In this document: piece by piece, positions 1 to 9,991 of the stretch
Layout: each line of letters begins with the position of its first letter
Numbering within the stretch: position 1 is the stretch's first letter
Assembly: GCF_002104995.1 (NCBI RefSeq)
Contig: NW_024468254.1
Span: 992,001 to 1,056,000 of the forward strand
Origin: Linderina pennispora
Taxonomy: Eukaryota; Kickxellomycota; Kickxellomycetes; Kickxellales; Kickxellaceae
Length of the DNA stretch: 64,000 bases
Direction: 5' to 3'
Made by a program: the position numbers and the translations under genes
The notes under the pieces: model-generated
What the model was told of the DNA's origin: nothing
The model's database searches: none
What the model saw: only the letters and a program-made list of their open reading frames with translations

Positions 1-16
1 ATTCTTACTGTTTTCC

Positions 17-1777
17 ATGCGCGAGATCGACGGTCAAGTCGAAGACCGTCAGAAGGACCGTGATCTTGGCCGCCTGCTGCAAGACTATTGCCGAATCCTT
101 CCCTTCAAGAACGTCGACACCGGTCCACAAGGCAAGGACGACCAGCGGCGTGTTGACATTGGCCTGTACGCACAGGGTGTCAGCGACGACTTCTCCTTTG
201 ACAGCGTTGAGGTCCAGCAGGACATTGACTACAGCAGCACATTTGCTGTGATTGAAGTCAAGCCTGACAGTTTGGCTGCATCGGTCCGGCAGGCGCTTGC
301 TCAATTGCTGCTTTACAGCAGAAACATATATGCGATGCAGCCAAATCGCCGCTTCATCTGGGGCATCACAATGTGCGGAAATGAGGTGCGCACATGTCTG
401 TTTTCCAACGATGTCGTCTTTTCGTCCAGTGCCATCGACATAACAACAGCAGCTGGTCGTCGGCAGTTCGTCGAGCTTCTCGTCAACTTTTCGCTGTGCG
501 AGGTTGATCAGCTGGGCTACGACCCAACGATCCGCTGGCGCCCTGAGCACAATTGCTGGGCCATCGAAGGTCCCGACACTGCGGGCAAGTCGTCGGGCAC
601 CACAACAGTGAAAACGTACTACTCTGACAAGCAGCTCCTGTCCAGTGCGGACGAGCTCTTCGGTCGGCACAGGCGATGCTTTTTGGTGACAGACGAGAAA
701 CCCACTGGCAACGGCATTGCACCCAAGTTCATTCTGAAGGATGCGTGGCCGGAGGCTGAGGAGGATCCTGCCCAGGACAAGCGGAGCGAAATCAGGTTCA
801 TGCACCATATCGCTACAGAGTTGGCGCAGTCGGATGTCGAGGACCTAGTCTATCCCAAGCTCCATGCTGGCGACCGAGTCCACATCGATGCCAACGGCGA
901 GGTCTTCGAGGACAATGTGAAGAACATACTGGGCTCGCTGTTTTCGCTGCGCAAACCAGATGGAGGCGCAATTCCGTTCCGCGTACACACGCGTGTCATC
1001 ATGGACAACATTGGAAAACCACTGAAGCACGTAGAGTCAGTGCACGAGCTCATAGTGGTTCTCGGTGACGCGATGCGCTGTCACTCGGAGATCCTGAAGC
1101 GGTGCAGCATCCTCCATCGTTGCATCACTGACAGCAACATCCTTGTAGTGCGTGAGGAAGGAAAGCCAGTGCGCGGGCTACTCATCGACTTTGACAGTGC
1201 CCTGGAGGTCGGACAGGTCCGAGCACCAGTACGCAGCGAGCAGACAGGTGCGCTCCCATATGCAAGCATCAACCGCTTGCTTGCGTCAGACGTCGAGCAG
1301 ACAGAGTTGGACGACTGGGAGTCGCTGGTCTACCTAATCTGCTGGTACGCAACGATTGGGATTTGCAGGGATAAGAAAGATAGGCGACACCCCGCGAGTA
1401 TGAGGGGCTTGGCAATCAGCAAGTGGCGAAACGGAACTCCTAAGGAAATCGGTGAAGCCAAGAGGAATAATTTGGACACTCTTAATTCTATCGGCGGTAA
1501 GATCATTGAATACTTCCACCTCGTCAAGGATATTGATGTCCTGCAAACCCTGGTGGAGGATATCTATATGGATTTGTTCCAAAATGCGAACCTGCGTAAG
1601 GATGGCACGTGCGATGGGAGTCGTTACAGAGGCTCGGAGCTTCAGATAAATAGAAAAATGGGTATAAAGCGTAACCCATTCAAGGAGCGCTTGGAGAAGA
1701 AGAGCGAGATCACCACAGCACTGTTGAAGACGATGACCGAAGCCTGGAAGAGCTCACGGAACATTTGCATTGCATAG
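17..1777 (+). CDS. FunK1-type protein kinase, 5'-partial, probable pseudokinase
   Basis: Fungal-specific FunK1-family kinase-like protein; the visible part is 586 aa from the first ATG, but the frame is open to the window edge, so the true start probably lies to the left. The N-terminal FunK1 region (LPFKNVDTG, about residues 28-36) leads into a kinase fold with ILHR at about 365-368, a conserved VVREEGKP stretch, and an IDFDSAL metal-binding motif in place of DFG, as is usual in this family. The catalytic loop reads HRC (codon TGC at 1121-1123) where the neighbouring copy reads HRD, so the proton-accepting Asp is missing. The last ~80 residues are almost identical to the second copy. FunK1 kinases are expanded in many fungi; their substrates are largely unknown. 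It is either a pseudokinase or a decaying copy. Confidence 0.8.
   Translation: MREIDGQVEDRQKDRDLGRLLQDYCRILPFKNVDTGPQGKDDQRRVDIGLYAQGVSDDFSFDSVEVQQDIDYSSTFAVIEVKPDSLAASVRQALAQLLLYSRNIYAMQPNRRFIWGITMCGNEVRTCLFSNDVVFSSSAIDITTAAGRRQFVELLVNFSLCEVDQLGYDPTIRWRPEHNCWAIEGPDTAGKSSGTTTVKTYYSDKQLLSSADELFGRHRRCFLVTDEKPTGNGIAPKFILKDAWPEAEEDPAQDKRSEIRFMHHIATELAQSDVEDLVYPKLHAGDRVHIDANGEVFEDNVKNILGSLFSLRKPDGGAIPFRVHTRVIMDNIGKPLKHVESVHELIVVLGDAMRCHSEILKRCSILHRCITDSNILVVREEGKPVRGLLIDFDSALEVGQVRAPVRSEQTGALPYASINRLLASDVEQTELDDWESLVYLICWYATIGICRDKKDRRHPASMRGLAISKWRNGTPKEIGEAKRNNLDTLNSIGGKIIEYFHLVKDIDVLQTLVEDIYMDLFQNANLRKDGTCDGSRYRGSELQINRKMGIKRNPFKERLEKKSEITTALLKTMTEAWKSSRNICIA
1512..1757 (+). repeat. FunK1 3'-end duplicated block, copy A
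   Basis: This block matches 4958-5203 with about six mismatches in 246 bp and a ~170-bp core that is fully identical. The kinase core just upstream is clearly more diverged between the two genes. Confidence 0.85.
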
Positions 1778-2554
1778 TCTCAAGGCAACAAGTAAATATT
1801 TTCAATCACTTCATTTGTCACTATAAAACACACTACATCTACACTACGGCTGCAATTTAATAAGCAAGCGGCAATATAGCACTGTGGACCCAAAGTAAAA
1901 GGTGGCCGTCATATTGATATGCCTCAAAGGGTCTTCGAGTGATCATCGCATTTAGACAGCATGGGCATATCGCTAGTTTATAGGAAACACCAGCCAAATT
2001 CCTACTTTGCAGCAAATGAGCCATTGATGGGTCAAAAATAGATGGGTTATTGGTACACTCTAGAAGTGAAGAAAGGGAACATTGTAGTGACACAAGTATG
2101 TGCCCTCCTTCACATGCACATATGAACTTTGCCCATGCATGCTCAGCACAAGCCCTAAGCGCTCCCTTGTCTCGCCCGACTGTCTTGATCCTGTTATGAA
2201 GTAGTTGGCTCAGAACCCATTGCATTTCTGCGAGCCGGCTCCTCATTCGAATCTGCAGAGCCGTCGCTGAATGCAAGCATACTGATGCAGCCAGCGCCAC
2301 ACTCCCAATCTCTGAAGCAGTGCTTAAAATGCGGGAGCCGATTAAATCGGATCTGCTCAAGCGCCTTTTCGTAAACAGTCTCTGCAGAAAAACCCCAGGC
2401 AGTAAACACGCTGCAGCCAATGGTGATTGCTCGCTCCAGCTCTTAAACCACTCCAGAGCTGCTGCCTACAGCTTTTGTTTCTCTTAGCTTTGCATTAAGA
2501 CATACACATTCTCCTGCATTTGAACACATTCGCATTGTAATTTATCAGTCGACC
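1778..2554. other. Intergenic spacer between FunK1 copies
   Basis: A 777-bp gap. On the minus strand an 82-codon open segment (2197-2442) encodes a Cys/Trp-containing stretch (HFKHCFRDWECGAGC), but it lacks an ATG at its beginning and is cut by a stop upstream (2443-2445). It could be a gene relic or chance. Nothing else is recognisable apart from presumptive promoter sequence for the downstream kinase. Confidence 0.3.
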
Positions 2555-5217
2555 ATGACTACCTGCAACAATATTGCCGAGCTTTCCTGGACTCTGTCAG
2601 CTCCTGCCGCCAGCAAGCCAGCCGCTACGGGTATCAAGCGCAAATTCTCTAGCTCCATTTCATCGCCAGTTAGCAAGTTCTCGCCACCAAAGAAGGCACG
2701 CTCCTCTAGCAACACAGTCTGCATTGGCACCAAGCGGTCGCGCTCGAACTCTGAATCAGATGACGACGACTACTCGGCACAACCACCAGCAAAGAAGACA
2801 CAAAAGGGTGAGAGCGCAAGAGGTAAGCGCATAGTGGACCTTGCTACTATGGTACGCTTATGACATGCACATTTGCTAACTGTGCAGATTCTGGTATAGC
2901 ATCCATTTACCCTAATGGCCGCTGGGTCCGGGCACTAGACCAGTCCTCAAATAGCTGGAGCGACAAAATAATGGCCATGATGAGGGGCAACACGCCGAAC
3001 ATGAACACCCAGCTGAGCCAAGGTATGGAGTGGTGGAATAACAAAGACGAGGTGTTGACCGAAGCCGACCACTGGGCCAAGGAACGACTGATCCGTGATG
3101 CCAACGGCGTATTTGACAGTGTAAAGTCGAGGAATACCATGACAAGCAAACTGGCAGACCTGGTGTCGACTCAGGTCGCATTGGAGCTGGAGCGCCGGCT
3201 CAGCCTAGTCACTGGCAGTGCAGCAAGCAGCGTCGATGATATCCAGGATACTCTCAGAGAACTTGCTTGCGATATCACCACCTGCCAGCAGCAGCAGCAA
3301 CATACACTGTTCGACATTGCAGCATATAACAAGGCGAAAGACGAGAAGCGCGGGTCAACAGACAGCGCTCTTGCAGCGTTTGAGGAGTGGGTTCGCCCAC
3401 CACTGGCTACATCTACAGACAGCCTCGACGATGACGACATACACACGGCGAAGAAGATACATGAATCAGCCATGTCATTCATTCTGTTTGTCGTTCAACA
3501 CATCGACACCCTCATTCGTGCGTTGGATACGGGCCCTTTCAGCAGATATCTTGAGAGTTACTATCAGCTACTTCCATGCACCCGTCCTAGACCCCAGTCC
3601 AGCGGCAATACCGACGCTTCGGAGTTTGAGGCAGGCATCAAGTTTCAGCACGCACTTACAGGTATCGAGCTACTGACTGACTTTCACAGCAAAAATATGG
3701 TGGCCCTTATTGAAGCTCGATCCGGCAAGACCCGGCGCACAGTTGACAAGGCTTACGCGCAGCTGATGCAGAGGACACGCAGCATCTACAGGAATCAGCC
3801 CAACAGACGCTTCGCTTGGGGTCTGACCGTGTGCGACAATGAGGTGCGAGTGTGCCTGTTTTCCAACGACGCGGCTTTTTCATCGAGCGCTCTCGACATG
3901 ACAACAGCAGCCGGTCGTCGGCAGTTTGTCGAGCTGCTGGCTAACTTTGCACTGTGCGAGAAAGACCAACTCGGGTATGACAGAGGTATCCTCTGGAACC
4001 CTGAGCACAAATGCTGGACCGTCGAGTGTCCTGATGCAGCAGAAAAATCGTCGAGCCCTGCAACAACAAAAACGTACTACTTCGACAAGGTGCTACTGGC
4101 AGCGGATGGTATGTTTGGACGGCGTACGAGGTGCTATTTGGTGACAGACGAGAAACCCACTGGTGGCGGCATCACACCCAAGTTTGTTCTGAAAGACGCG
4201 TGGCCGGAGGCAGAGGAGGATCCTGTCCATGACAAGCGAGACGAGGTGCAGATTATGCACCGGATCACCACAGAGCTGGCGCAGTCAGATGTCGAGGACT
4301 TGGTCTATCCCAAGCTTGATGCTGGCGGCAGAGTCCATATCGATTCCAATGGCGAGGTCTTCGAGGACAGCATGAAGCGCATACTGGGTCCATTGTTTTC
4401 ATTGCGCATGCCGGCTGGAGCTGCAATTCCGTTCCGCGCGCACAAGCGGTTGGCCATGTCACCGATCGGCGAGTCGCTCAGCACGGTCGAGTCAGTACAT
4501 GAGTTCATTGCTGTTCTGGGCGATGCCATGCGCTGCCACTCGGAGCTGCTGAATCGGTGCAACATCCTCCACCGGGACATTTCAAGCAACAATATTCTTG
4601 TCGTGCGTGAGGAGGGCAAACCGGCGCGCGGACTGCTCATCGACTTTGATTGCGCACTCGATCTGAGTGGTTCGCAAGGGCCGAACTTGGAGACACGAGG
4701 AACGATCCCATTTATGAGCATCAACAACCTTGCCAAATCAGATGTGGAGCGAACTGCTCTGGACGATTGGGAGTCGCTGATATACCTGATCTGCTGGTGC
4801 GCTACAAAAGGCTTTGCTCCAGATAGCAGGCGGTCATCTGAGGAACTGAGGGAACTACCAATCAATCGCTGGCGTACTGGATCTGCGGATGATATTGGTG
4901 ATTACAAAAAGGACCATTTACGCACTCTTAGTACTATCAGTGGCAGGATCACAGAAAACTTCCACCTCGTCAAGGATATTGATGTCCTGCAAAACCTGGC
5001 GGAAGATCTCTATATGGATTTGTTCCAAAATGCGAACCTGCGTAAGGATGGCACGTGCGATGGGAGTCGTTACAGAGGCTCGGAGCTTCAGATAAATAGA
5101 AAAATGGGTATAAAGCGTAACCCATTCAAGGAGCGCTTGGAGAAGAAGAGCGAGATCACCACAGCACTGTTGAAGACGATGACCGAGGCCTGGAAGAGTT
5201 CAAGGAGTAAACTATAA
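2555..5217 (+). CDS. FunK1-type protein kinase, two exons, intact
   Basis: Full-length FunK1-family kinase. Exon 1 is 2555-2822 and exon 2 is 2888-5217. The 65-bp intron (2823-2887) has GTAAGC at its 5' end, a GCTAAC branch-like site and TGTGCAG at its 3' end. Splicing joins the frames exactly, giving about 865 aa. The N-terminus is Ser/Lys-rich with basic clusters (IKRKF, PPKKAR) and an acidic patch (SDDDD), suggesting nuclear localisation. The middle carries the FunK1 N-terminal region, followed by the kinase core with HRDISSNN and IDFDCAL, so the catalytic Asp is present, unlike the upstream copy. The 3' end is near-identical to that copy. The role of FunK1 kinases is poorly known; an active kinase is inferred. 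Confidence 0.82.
4958..5203 (+). repeat. FunK1 3'-end duplicated block, copy B
   Basis: Partner of 1512-1757. The abrupt rise in identity suggests gene conversion or a recombination breakpoint in the 3' end of the kinase genes. Confidence 0.85.
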
Positions 5218-5935
5218 TCAATTTCAACTTAATACATTATCTTTGATATCTAAATCTACATTAGTACTATGCATTGAGACCGGGTAAGGTCAAGCGACCG
5301 GATGTTGATATACTTCGAACCTGTAATCCTAGTGATCAGTCAAGCGCACTCTGAAAGCTACAAGGCTAACAATGACAGGGGTTTAGATATATAGTCAGAA
5401 TGAGACCGATTTGGGCTTGAATATCAACATCTGGTATCACATACCAGTAGCAGAGCACTCAAGTAGGAGCATGAATGTAGTGTTGCATGCCCAAGCCAGC
5501 GAATATTGGTGCAAGGATTCATGCCGATGTTCTAGGACCCAGCCAGGTGCATAATAGCAGGTGCAGTGACTCAGATGCGGATGATAAGGGTACAACCTCA
5601 TATCTCCGACGCACACAGTGGCATTCTGCCCTTTAGCACATCGCTTCTATCAAACAGATGCTGCAGTATTTTACCTGGAGAGAATCAAGAGGCCAGTGCT
5701 CAAGAGTCCTGGCTTTTCTTCTCTTTTTCATATATTATCGTGCTAATTGCATTTGAAATCCTTAGTCAAACCTCTATTCTCATTCCAAAACAGAGCCCCT
5801 ATAATTTCAACATTTGCATGTTACCCGGTCAGTGATACATTCAAATGTGTCAAAGGCTAGATCGGCGACTTGACTTCTGGTAGGATCCTCGTAACCAGGA
5901 TCTACATTCCGATATAGCAGCTGGCCCTGCTCATT
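5218..5935. other. Intergenic spacer
   Basis: About 700 bp between the intact FunK1 gene and a FunK1 relic. Short open frames here look random, and no domain, RNA gene or repeat is recognised. Confidence 0.5.
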
Positions 5936-6244
5936 GTGGAGCACATCCATAGCTATATGTGCGTTCCTGAGAGCATGGCCGAAAAGCAGCAGTCTGCCGA
6001 CTATCGTCACATTTTGCCCTTCAAGAATGTTGACACTGGTCCACAAGGCAGGGACGACCAGCGGCGTGTTGATATTGGCCTGTACGCACAGGGTGTCAGC
6101 GACAACCGCTCCTTCGACAGCATTGAACTTCAGTGGGACATTGACTACAGCAGCACATTTGCTGTAGTGAAAGTCAAGCCTGACAGTTCGGCTACGTCGA
6201 GTCGACAGGTGTTTTCTGTAGGGCTTTACGATGTGCAGCAATGA
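5936..6244 (+). pseudogene. FunK1 N-terminal fragment (relic)
   Basis: A 102-codon open segment resembles the beginning of the first FunK1 copy: LPFKNVDTGPQG, then DDQRRVDIGLYAQGVSD, then DIDYSSTFAV and VKPDS. At the nucleotide level it matches roughly 110-280 of this window at about 85% by eye. It ends abruptly at a stop with no kinase core, and the following ~700 bp has no kinase similarity. It is best read as a truncated duplicate. Confidence 0.75.
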
Positions 6245-6942
6245 AGTTTGGATGTATCTGCTTTTTTTTAAAAGGGGCAACTAATATAGAAATATCCAAA
6301 ATCAAAAAGAAAGCTAGGGAATGGAAAAGGATAACCCCACTATACCTAGTTGCTTAGTTTTTGCAAAGCATGCAGGCTGATGATGGTATCAAACCTTAAA
6401 TACACTCTGATATCAACCTGTTGCCCAGGAAGATTAGGCGGTCAAGCTATGAGTATAAGAGGCATGGTTGCGTGGTAACAAAAAGCACATGCCGAGGTTG
6501 AAAAAACAAAACGGCATCATACAGATTCTTTCAGTATCTCCAGCCCGTGTTGGGTAGTACATTTCAGATATTATTGAAGATTTCTAAAGCTCTTTACAGA
6601 ATTGGCCGAGCGAATTAACAGATAGGTTTCAGGATCCCGAGTTCTGCATTGGTGCCAAGTAAAATGACAGCTGATGCAAAGAGTTCACAGCCATTGAAGA
6701 TTGAAGGTGTGAGGGAGACGCCCTCAGTCGATTCAAGGGGCGACATTTGAACTTGGCATGGCCCAGCACAAGCGCTTCCTCCACATACTTGCTTCATTGC
6801 CCTTTAAATCACACAGTTGCCACCGGCTATACCTTGTTACCCATTCGCGCACATGAGCTATATTCTAACGACAATGGCCAGTATATGCAGCAGCATACAT
6901 GTGATATATTTTATTTTGCAATATCGACACCCAGCAAAAACC
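6245..6942. other. Intergenic spacer downstream of CTF8
   Basis: About 700 bp of AT-rich sequence between the FunK1 relic and the 3' end of the minus-strand CTF8 gene. No convincing gene, RNA or repeat seen. Confidence 0.5.
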
Positions 6943-7302
6943 TCATACAGTCGGCAAGTTCAGGATCTCTCTTTGCAAGACCACATCGGGCCGCGACTTG
7001 AACAAAAACTTCTCCTTGAGCACTGCCACAATATCGTACTGGATATCAGCCGAGCCATCATTTTCTTCCGCTGGTCTCTTGCGCACAACTGCCAACGGGT
7101 TCTTTAGCTTGACGACCGAGCCGTTTGCATGGTGGATACCGATAACCATCTTCACAGAGCCGTCCGCATTGCGCTGGATTTCGCCAAACCGCTGTTGGGC
7201 GCGCAGGCCAGCAGGGGCATCTGTTTCAAGAGAGCCCTGTGTTTCGATTAGGCAGAACTCGCGCAGCCGGTGCTTGCTGTAGATAAACTCGACTTGGGAC
7301 AT
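6943..7302 (-). CDS. CTF8: Ctf8, subunit of the Ctf18-RFC clamp loader
   Basis: A 119-aa protein matching the Ctf8 family in length and motifs: a LIETQGSLE segment (human CHTF8 has a similar ELQG-E segment), a central VIGIHHANGSVVKLKNPLAVV stretch that parallels the family GHH...KPFAV region, and a C-terminal KEKFLFKSRP that parallels DKILFKTRP. Ctf8 with Dcc1 and Ctf18 forms the alternative RFC that loads PCNA and supports sister-chromatid cohesion in the nucleus. The start chosen (MSQVEF) fits family length; an upstream in-frame ATG would add 21 poorly conserved residues. GET4 lies 166 bp upstream on the same strand. Confidence 0.85.
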   Translation of the reverse strand: MSQVEFIYSKHRLREFCLIETQGSLETDAPAGLRAQQRFGEIQRNADGSVKMVIGIHHANGSVVKLKNPLAVVRKRPAEENDGSADIQYDIVAVLKEKFLFKSRPDVVLQREILNLPTV

Positions 7303-7468
7303 GGAAGACAGAAAAATACAAATGCTGCGCTTACATTTTTTTGCAGCTGCGCCCAATATCAACATCTGCTGGCACCATCAATGTACCGGTTTATGGCATT
7401 GCAGAGCCGGCGTTTATTTATTCTTTGGGTAGGGTTGGTTACTTCAAGGGTGGCTTCTAACTACCTGT

Positions 7469-8491
7469 CTACTCGAGATCCATGGACTCGGGGCCAGTCA
7501 CCGCGCGGTTCGTCGGGGCAGGGGGAGCAAACAGCGAATTGACGATGTCAAACAGCGACTGCTGCTTCTGGACAACCACACCAAAGAACTTGGCAGCAAC
7601 CGCATCGATCAGCTCGCTGGCAGTCTGGGCATTCTCGCCAAATAGCGGCACGTACTGTTGGCGCAGCTCCGCCAGAACACGCGCAGCCTGCGACGACGGC
7701 TTGCCATCCGACCGCTCGACTGCCAGCAGCAAGAGCTGCACAAAGTTGGCCAGCTCATGGCCCTGCACGTGGTACACTGGGCCGATCTTGGTCACCGCCT
7801 CCGAGCGCTCCTGGACGCGATCCGGCAGGGCCTGTGCCAGCCTTCCAGCAAATGCCTTCCAGCACGACACCGCGGCCTCATACCACCCGATGGCCAAGTA
7901 GCGCAGCACTCCGCGGGCAGCAAACAGCCCATAGTCAGCGCAGGACGTGCGCGACGCCCACTCAAACAGCATGTTGCCGAGCACTGCGGGGCTCTCCGGT
8001 GTGCCCACAAGCAGGTGTTGCTCGGCGTCCGTGTACCGCGCATTGCCGCGCAGAATGCACCCCAGGAAATGGTGCATCTGCGTGTCGCCTACGCTCTCTG
8101 CCACACCCGCCTGCCGGTCAGCCGCAATCGACCACTGGATGGCTGTCTCGTACACGCGCGGGTAGTACTCCGTTGCTGTCGCGAGCTTCTCGAAGATGTC
8201 GTACACGCGCTCCTTGCTCTCCACCGTCACTGGCATCTTCTCGTCAATGTAGATGTTGATCATGTACGTGGTCAAGTCAGCGACACTGCCCCACTGGTGG
8301 TACTGGCAGAGCTCCAGCGCGCCCAGGTACAGGAGCTGTATGGCGCGCTCATGCTTCTTCTGCTTGACCAGGCGGCTGGCAATAGCACGCAGCTCCTGGT
8401 GGCCCTCGTAGTAGTTGGCTTCCTTTAGGCTCTGACGCACATTCTTCATGAAGCGATCGATGCGCGAATTGCTGGTAGCGGCAGTCGACAT
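7469..8491 (-). CDS. GET4: Get4, GET/TRC pathway sorting-complex subunit
   Basis: A 340-aa, all-helical, TPR-like protein starting at MSTAATSN. An N-terminal helix repeat (RIDRFMKNVRQSLKEANYYEGHQ) is followed by a LRAIASRLVKQKKHERAIQLL stretch and a HHFLGCILRGNARYTDAEQHLL segment, a pattern diagnostic of Get4/TRC35 (C7orf20). Get4 pairs with Get5/Ubl4A to hand tail-anchored membrane proteins from Sgt2 to the Get3 ATPase in the cytosol. An in-frame extension to 8635 is open, but its residues look non-coding, so the internal ATG is preferred. No intron is visible. Confidence 0.9.
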   Translation of the reverse strand: MSTAATSNSRIDRFMKNVRQSLKEANYYEGHQELRAIASRLVKQKKHERAIQLLYLGALELCQYHQWGSVADLTTYMINIYIDEKMPVTVESKERVYDIFEKLATATEYYPRVYETAIQWSIAADRQAGVAESVGDTQMHHFLGCILRGNARYTDAEQHLLVGTPESPAVLGNMLFEWASRTSCADYGLFAARGVLRYLAIGWYEAAVSCWKAFAGRLAQALPDRVQERSEAVTKIGPVYHVQGHELANFVQLLLLAVERSDGKPSSQAARVLAELRQQYVPLFGENAQTASELIDAVAAKFFGVVVQKQQSLFDIVNSLFAPPAPTNRAVTGPESMDLE

Positions 8492-8865
8492 TTGGGGCTG
8501 TAAATGTGAAAAATGAGTGTGATTGTGATGGAGAGAGACTTTAGAAAAACAAAACACGAAAGTGCAGGGAGAGGAGACCTTTTCGCCCTGCGCTGACCAC
8601 GTTTTGGCGTTAATGATGGCCCGGAAAGTGGTCATTGCGTACCCAGCTATTCTGTCGATCTGAGCTCAACCCCCACCAGCGAGATCCGGTTTCTGGACGA
8701 TATTCTCTGCTTGGTCGGGGGGGGGTTCTCTTCAAAAACCTGACTCAGTGAACTGTGTAGGGGGTCCACGCCGTCTGCAGGGGGTTCACGCCGTCTGCAG
8801 GGGGGCGTCTAGCATCCTGTGCAAGAGAGAGTGGTCTTATTAGATGGCAAACATTAGAAGCGTGG
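8492..8865. other. Promoter region of GET4 and 3' flank of the aldolase gene
   Basis: A 374-bp spacer with a run of ten Gs near 8717-8726 and a 20-bp tandem duplication (listed separately). No gene is seen. Confidence 0.5.
8761..8800 (+). repeat. 20-bp tandem duplication
   Basis: Two adjacent 20-bp units (ggggtccacgccgtctgcag, then the same with one C-to-T change) are followed by another G-run. The pair lies between GET4 and the deoxyribose-phosphate aldolase gene. Confidence 0.85.
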
Positions 8866-9594
8866 CTACTGCTGCGCGGCAGCCTTGCGTGCCCGCATAT
8901 CGTCGATGATCTGGTCAGTAGCCGAGGCACCAATCCGGTCAGCACCAGCCTGCAAGCACTCGATCAGGTAATCCAGCGTGCGCACGCCACCCGACGCCTT
9001 GACGAACGTCTTGCCCTTGGTCGTGTTCGCCCGCATCAGCTTCAGATCCGGGATGGTCGCACCGCCAGTGCTGAATCCCGTGGACGTCTTGACGTAATCG
9101 GCACCAGCCTCCTCCGTCAGCTTGCATGCAACAACCTTCTCCTCATCGGTGAGCAGCGAGCACTCGAAGATGACCTTGATCACAACCTCGGGCATCTTGG
9201 CCTTGGCCGCGCTGGTCAGGCTGCGGATCTCGTCACGGATCTCGTCGTGGCGGCCGGACTTGAGATGGCCAATGTTGAGCACCATGTCGAGCTCGACAGC
9301 GCCGTCCTCGATCGCCTGCAGGGCCTCGAAAGTCTTCACAGAGGAGGGCGTGTTGCCGTGCGGGAAGCCGATCACCGTGCCCACGTCCACGGTGGTGCCG
9401 CGCAGGGCATCGGCGGCCAGCTTGACGTCGCAGGGCTTGACGCAGACGCTGGCAGTGTTGTATTTGGCGCAGAGCTGGCAGCCGGCGAGCACCTCGTCGA
9501 CAGTCATCTCGGGCTTGAGCAGCGCGTGGTCGATGGTCTTGGCCACCATCTCGGGCGTCAGGTTGTCGAAAGTGGGGTTGGCGGGCAGCGACAT
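8866..9594 (-). CDS. Deoxyribose-phosphate aldolase (DERA, DeoC family)
   Basis: A 242-aa TIM-barrel class I aldolase that cleaves 2-deoxyribose-5-phosphate to glyceraldehyde-3-phosphate and acetaldehyde in deoxynucleoside catabolism. Key residues are visible: the Schiff-base Lys at about 169 in DYVKTSTGF, a second Lys at about 199 in VKASGGVRT, and Asp at about 103 in ELDMVLNIG. The length is typical of the DeoC family. The start MSLPANPTF is preferred over an in-frame ATG 16 codons upstream, whose residues look like untranslated leader. It shares a 397-bp divergent intergenic region with PUS1. Confidence 0.93.
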   Translation of the reverse strand: MSLPANPTFDNLTPEMVAKTIDHALLKPEMTVDEVLAGCQLCAKYNTASVCVKPCDVKLAADALRGTTVDVGTVIGFPHGNTPSSVKTFEALQAIEDGAVELDMVLNIGHLKSGRHDEIRDEIRSLTSAAKAKMPEVVIKVIFECSLLTDEEKVVACKLTEEAGADYVKTSTGFSTGGATIPDLKLMRANTTKGKTFVKASGGVRTLDYLIECLQAGADRIGASATDQIIDDMRARKAAAQQ

Positions 9595-9991
9595 TGTTGA
9601 AAAGCCTTGGTGTAGAAAAGAAAAAAAGGTTACATCGGGCAACAGCCTGGGGGCCGGGAAGGGTGGCCCTTTTTATAGCTGTCTGAGCGTGGCCAGCTTC
9701 TCTTTTTGTGTAGCATGCCTATCAGCCCCTACTCCAAGACTACAGACAGGATTGCCGTTCGGCTAGGCTCTACCCGGTGCCTCTAGGGGAGTGTGGGGAG
9801 TTTTGAACATGCATCTTGACCATCATCCGTCGTCTGTTGAGGTGCGGCGGTTGCATGTGGATCCACGCTAATCTCCGATTAGGCCACCAATCAAGCGCCA
9901 CGGGTTTTTCCGTGTTTTTTTTGGAGGTTTGAATTTCACTGCCCATTGCGCCGTTTCTTTTCTTCTCCCAGCCCCTCTCTAATTTGGCTGT
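9595..9991. promoter_or_regulatory. Divergent promoter between aldolase and PUS1
   Basis: A 397-bp region between oppositely oriented genes, so it must hold both promoters. A TTTTTATAG stretch near 9669 could serve as a TATA element for the minus-strand aldolase (reverse complement CTATAAAAA). No clear TATA is seen for PUS1. Confidence 0.5.

Noticed and set aside
1857-2420. 187-codon minus-strand frame between the FunK1 genes
   Set aside because: No recognisable domain, and a competing minus-strand frame overlaps it; neither has a good start, so it was described only within the spacer.
3662-3689. Possible second intron in the intact FunK1 gene
   Set aside because: GT...CAG borders would leave a 28-bp intron that breaks the frame; the frame is continuous without it.
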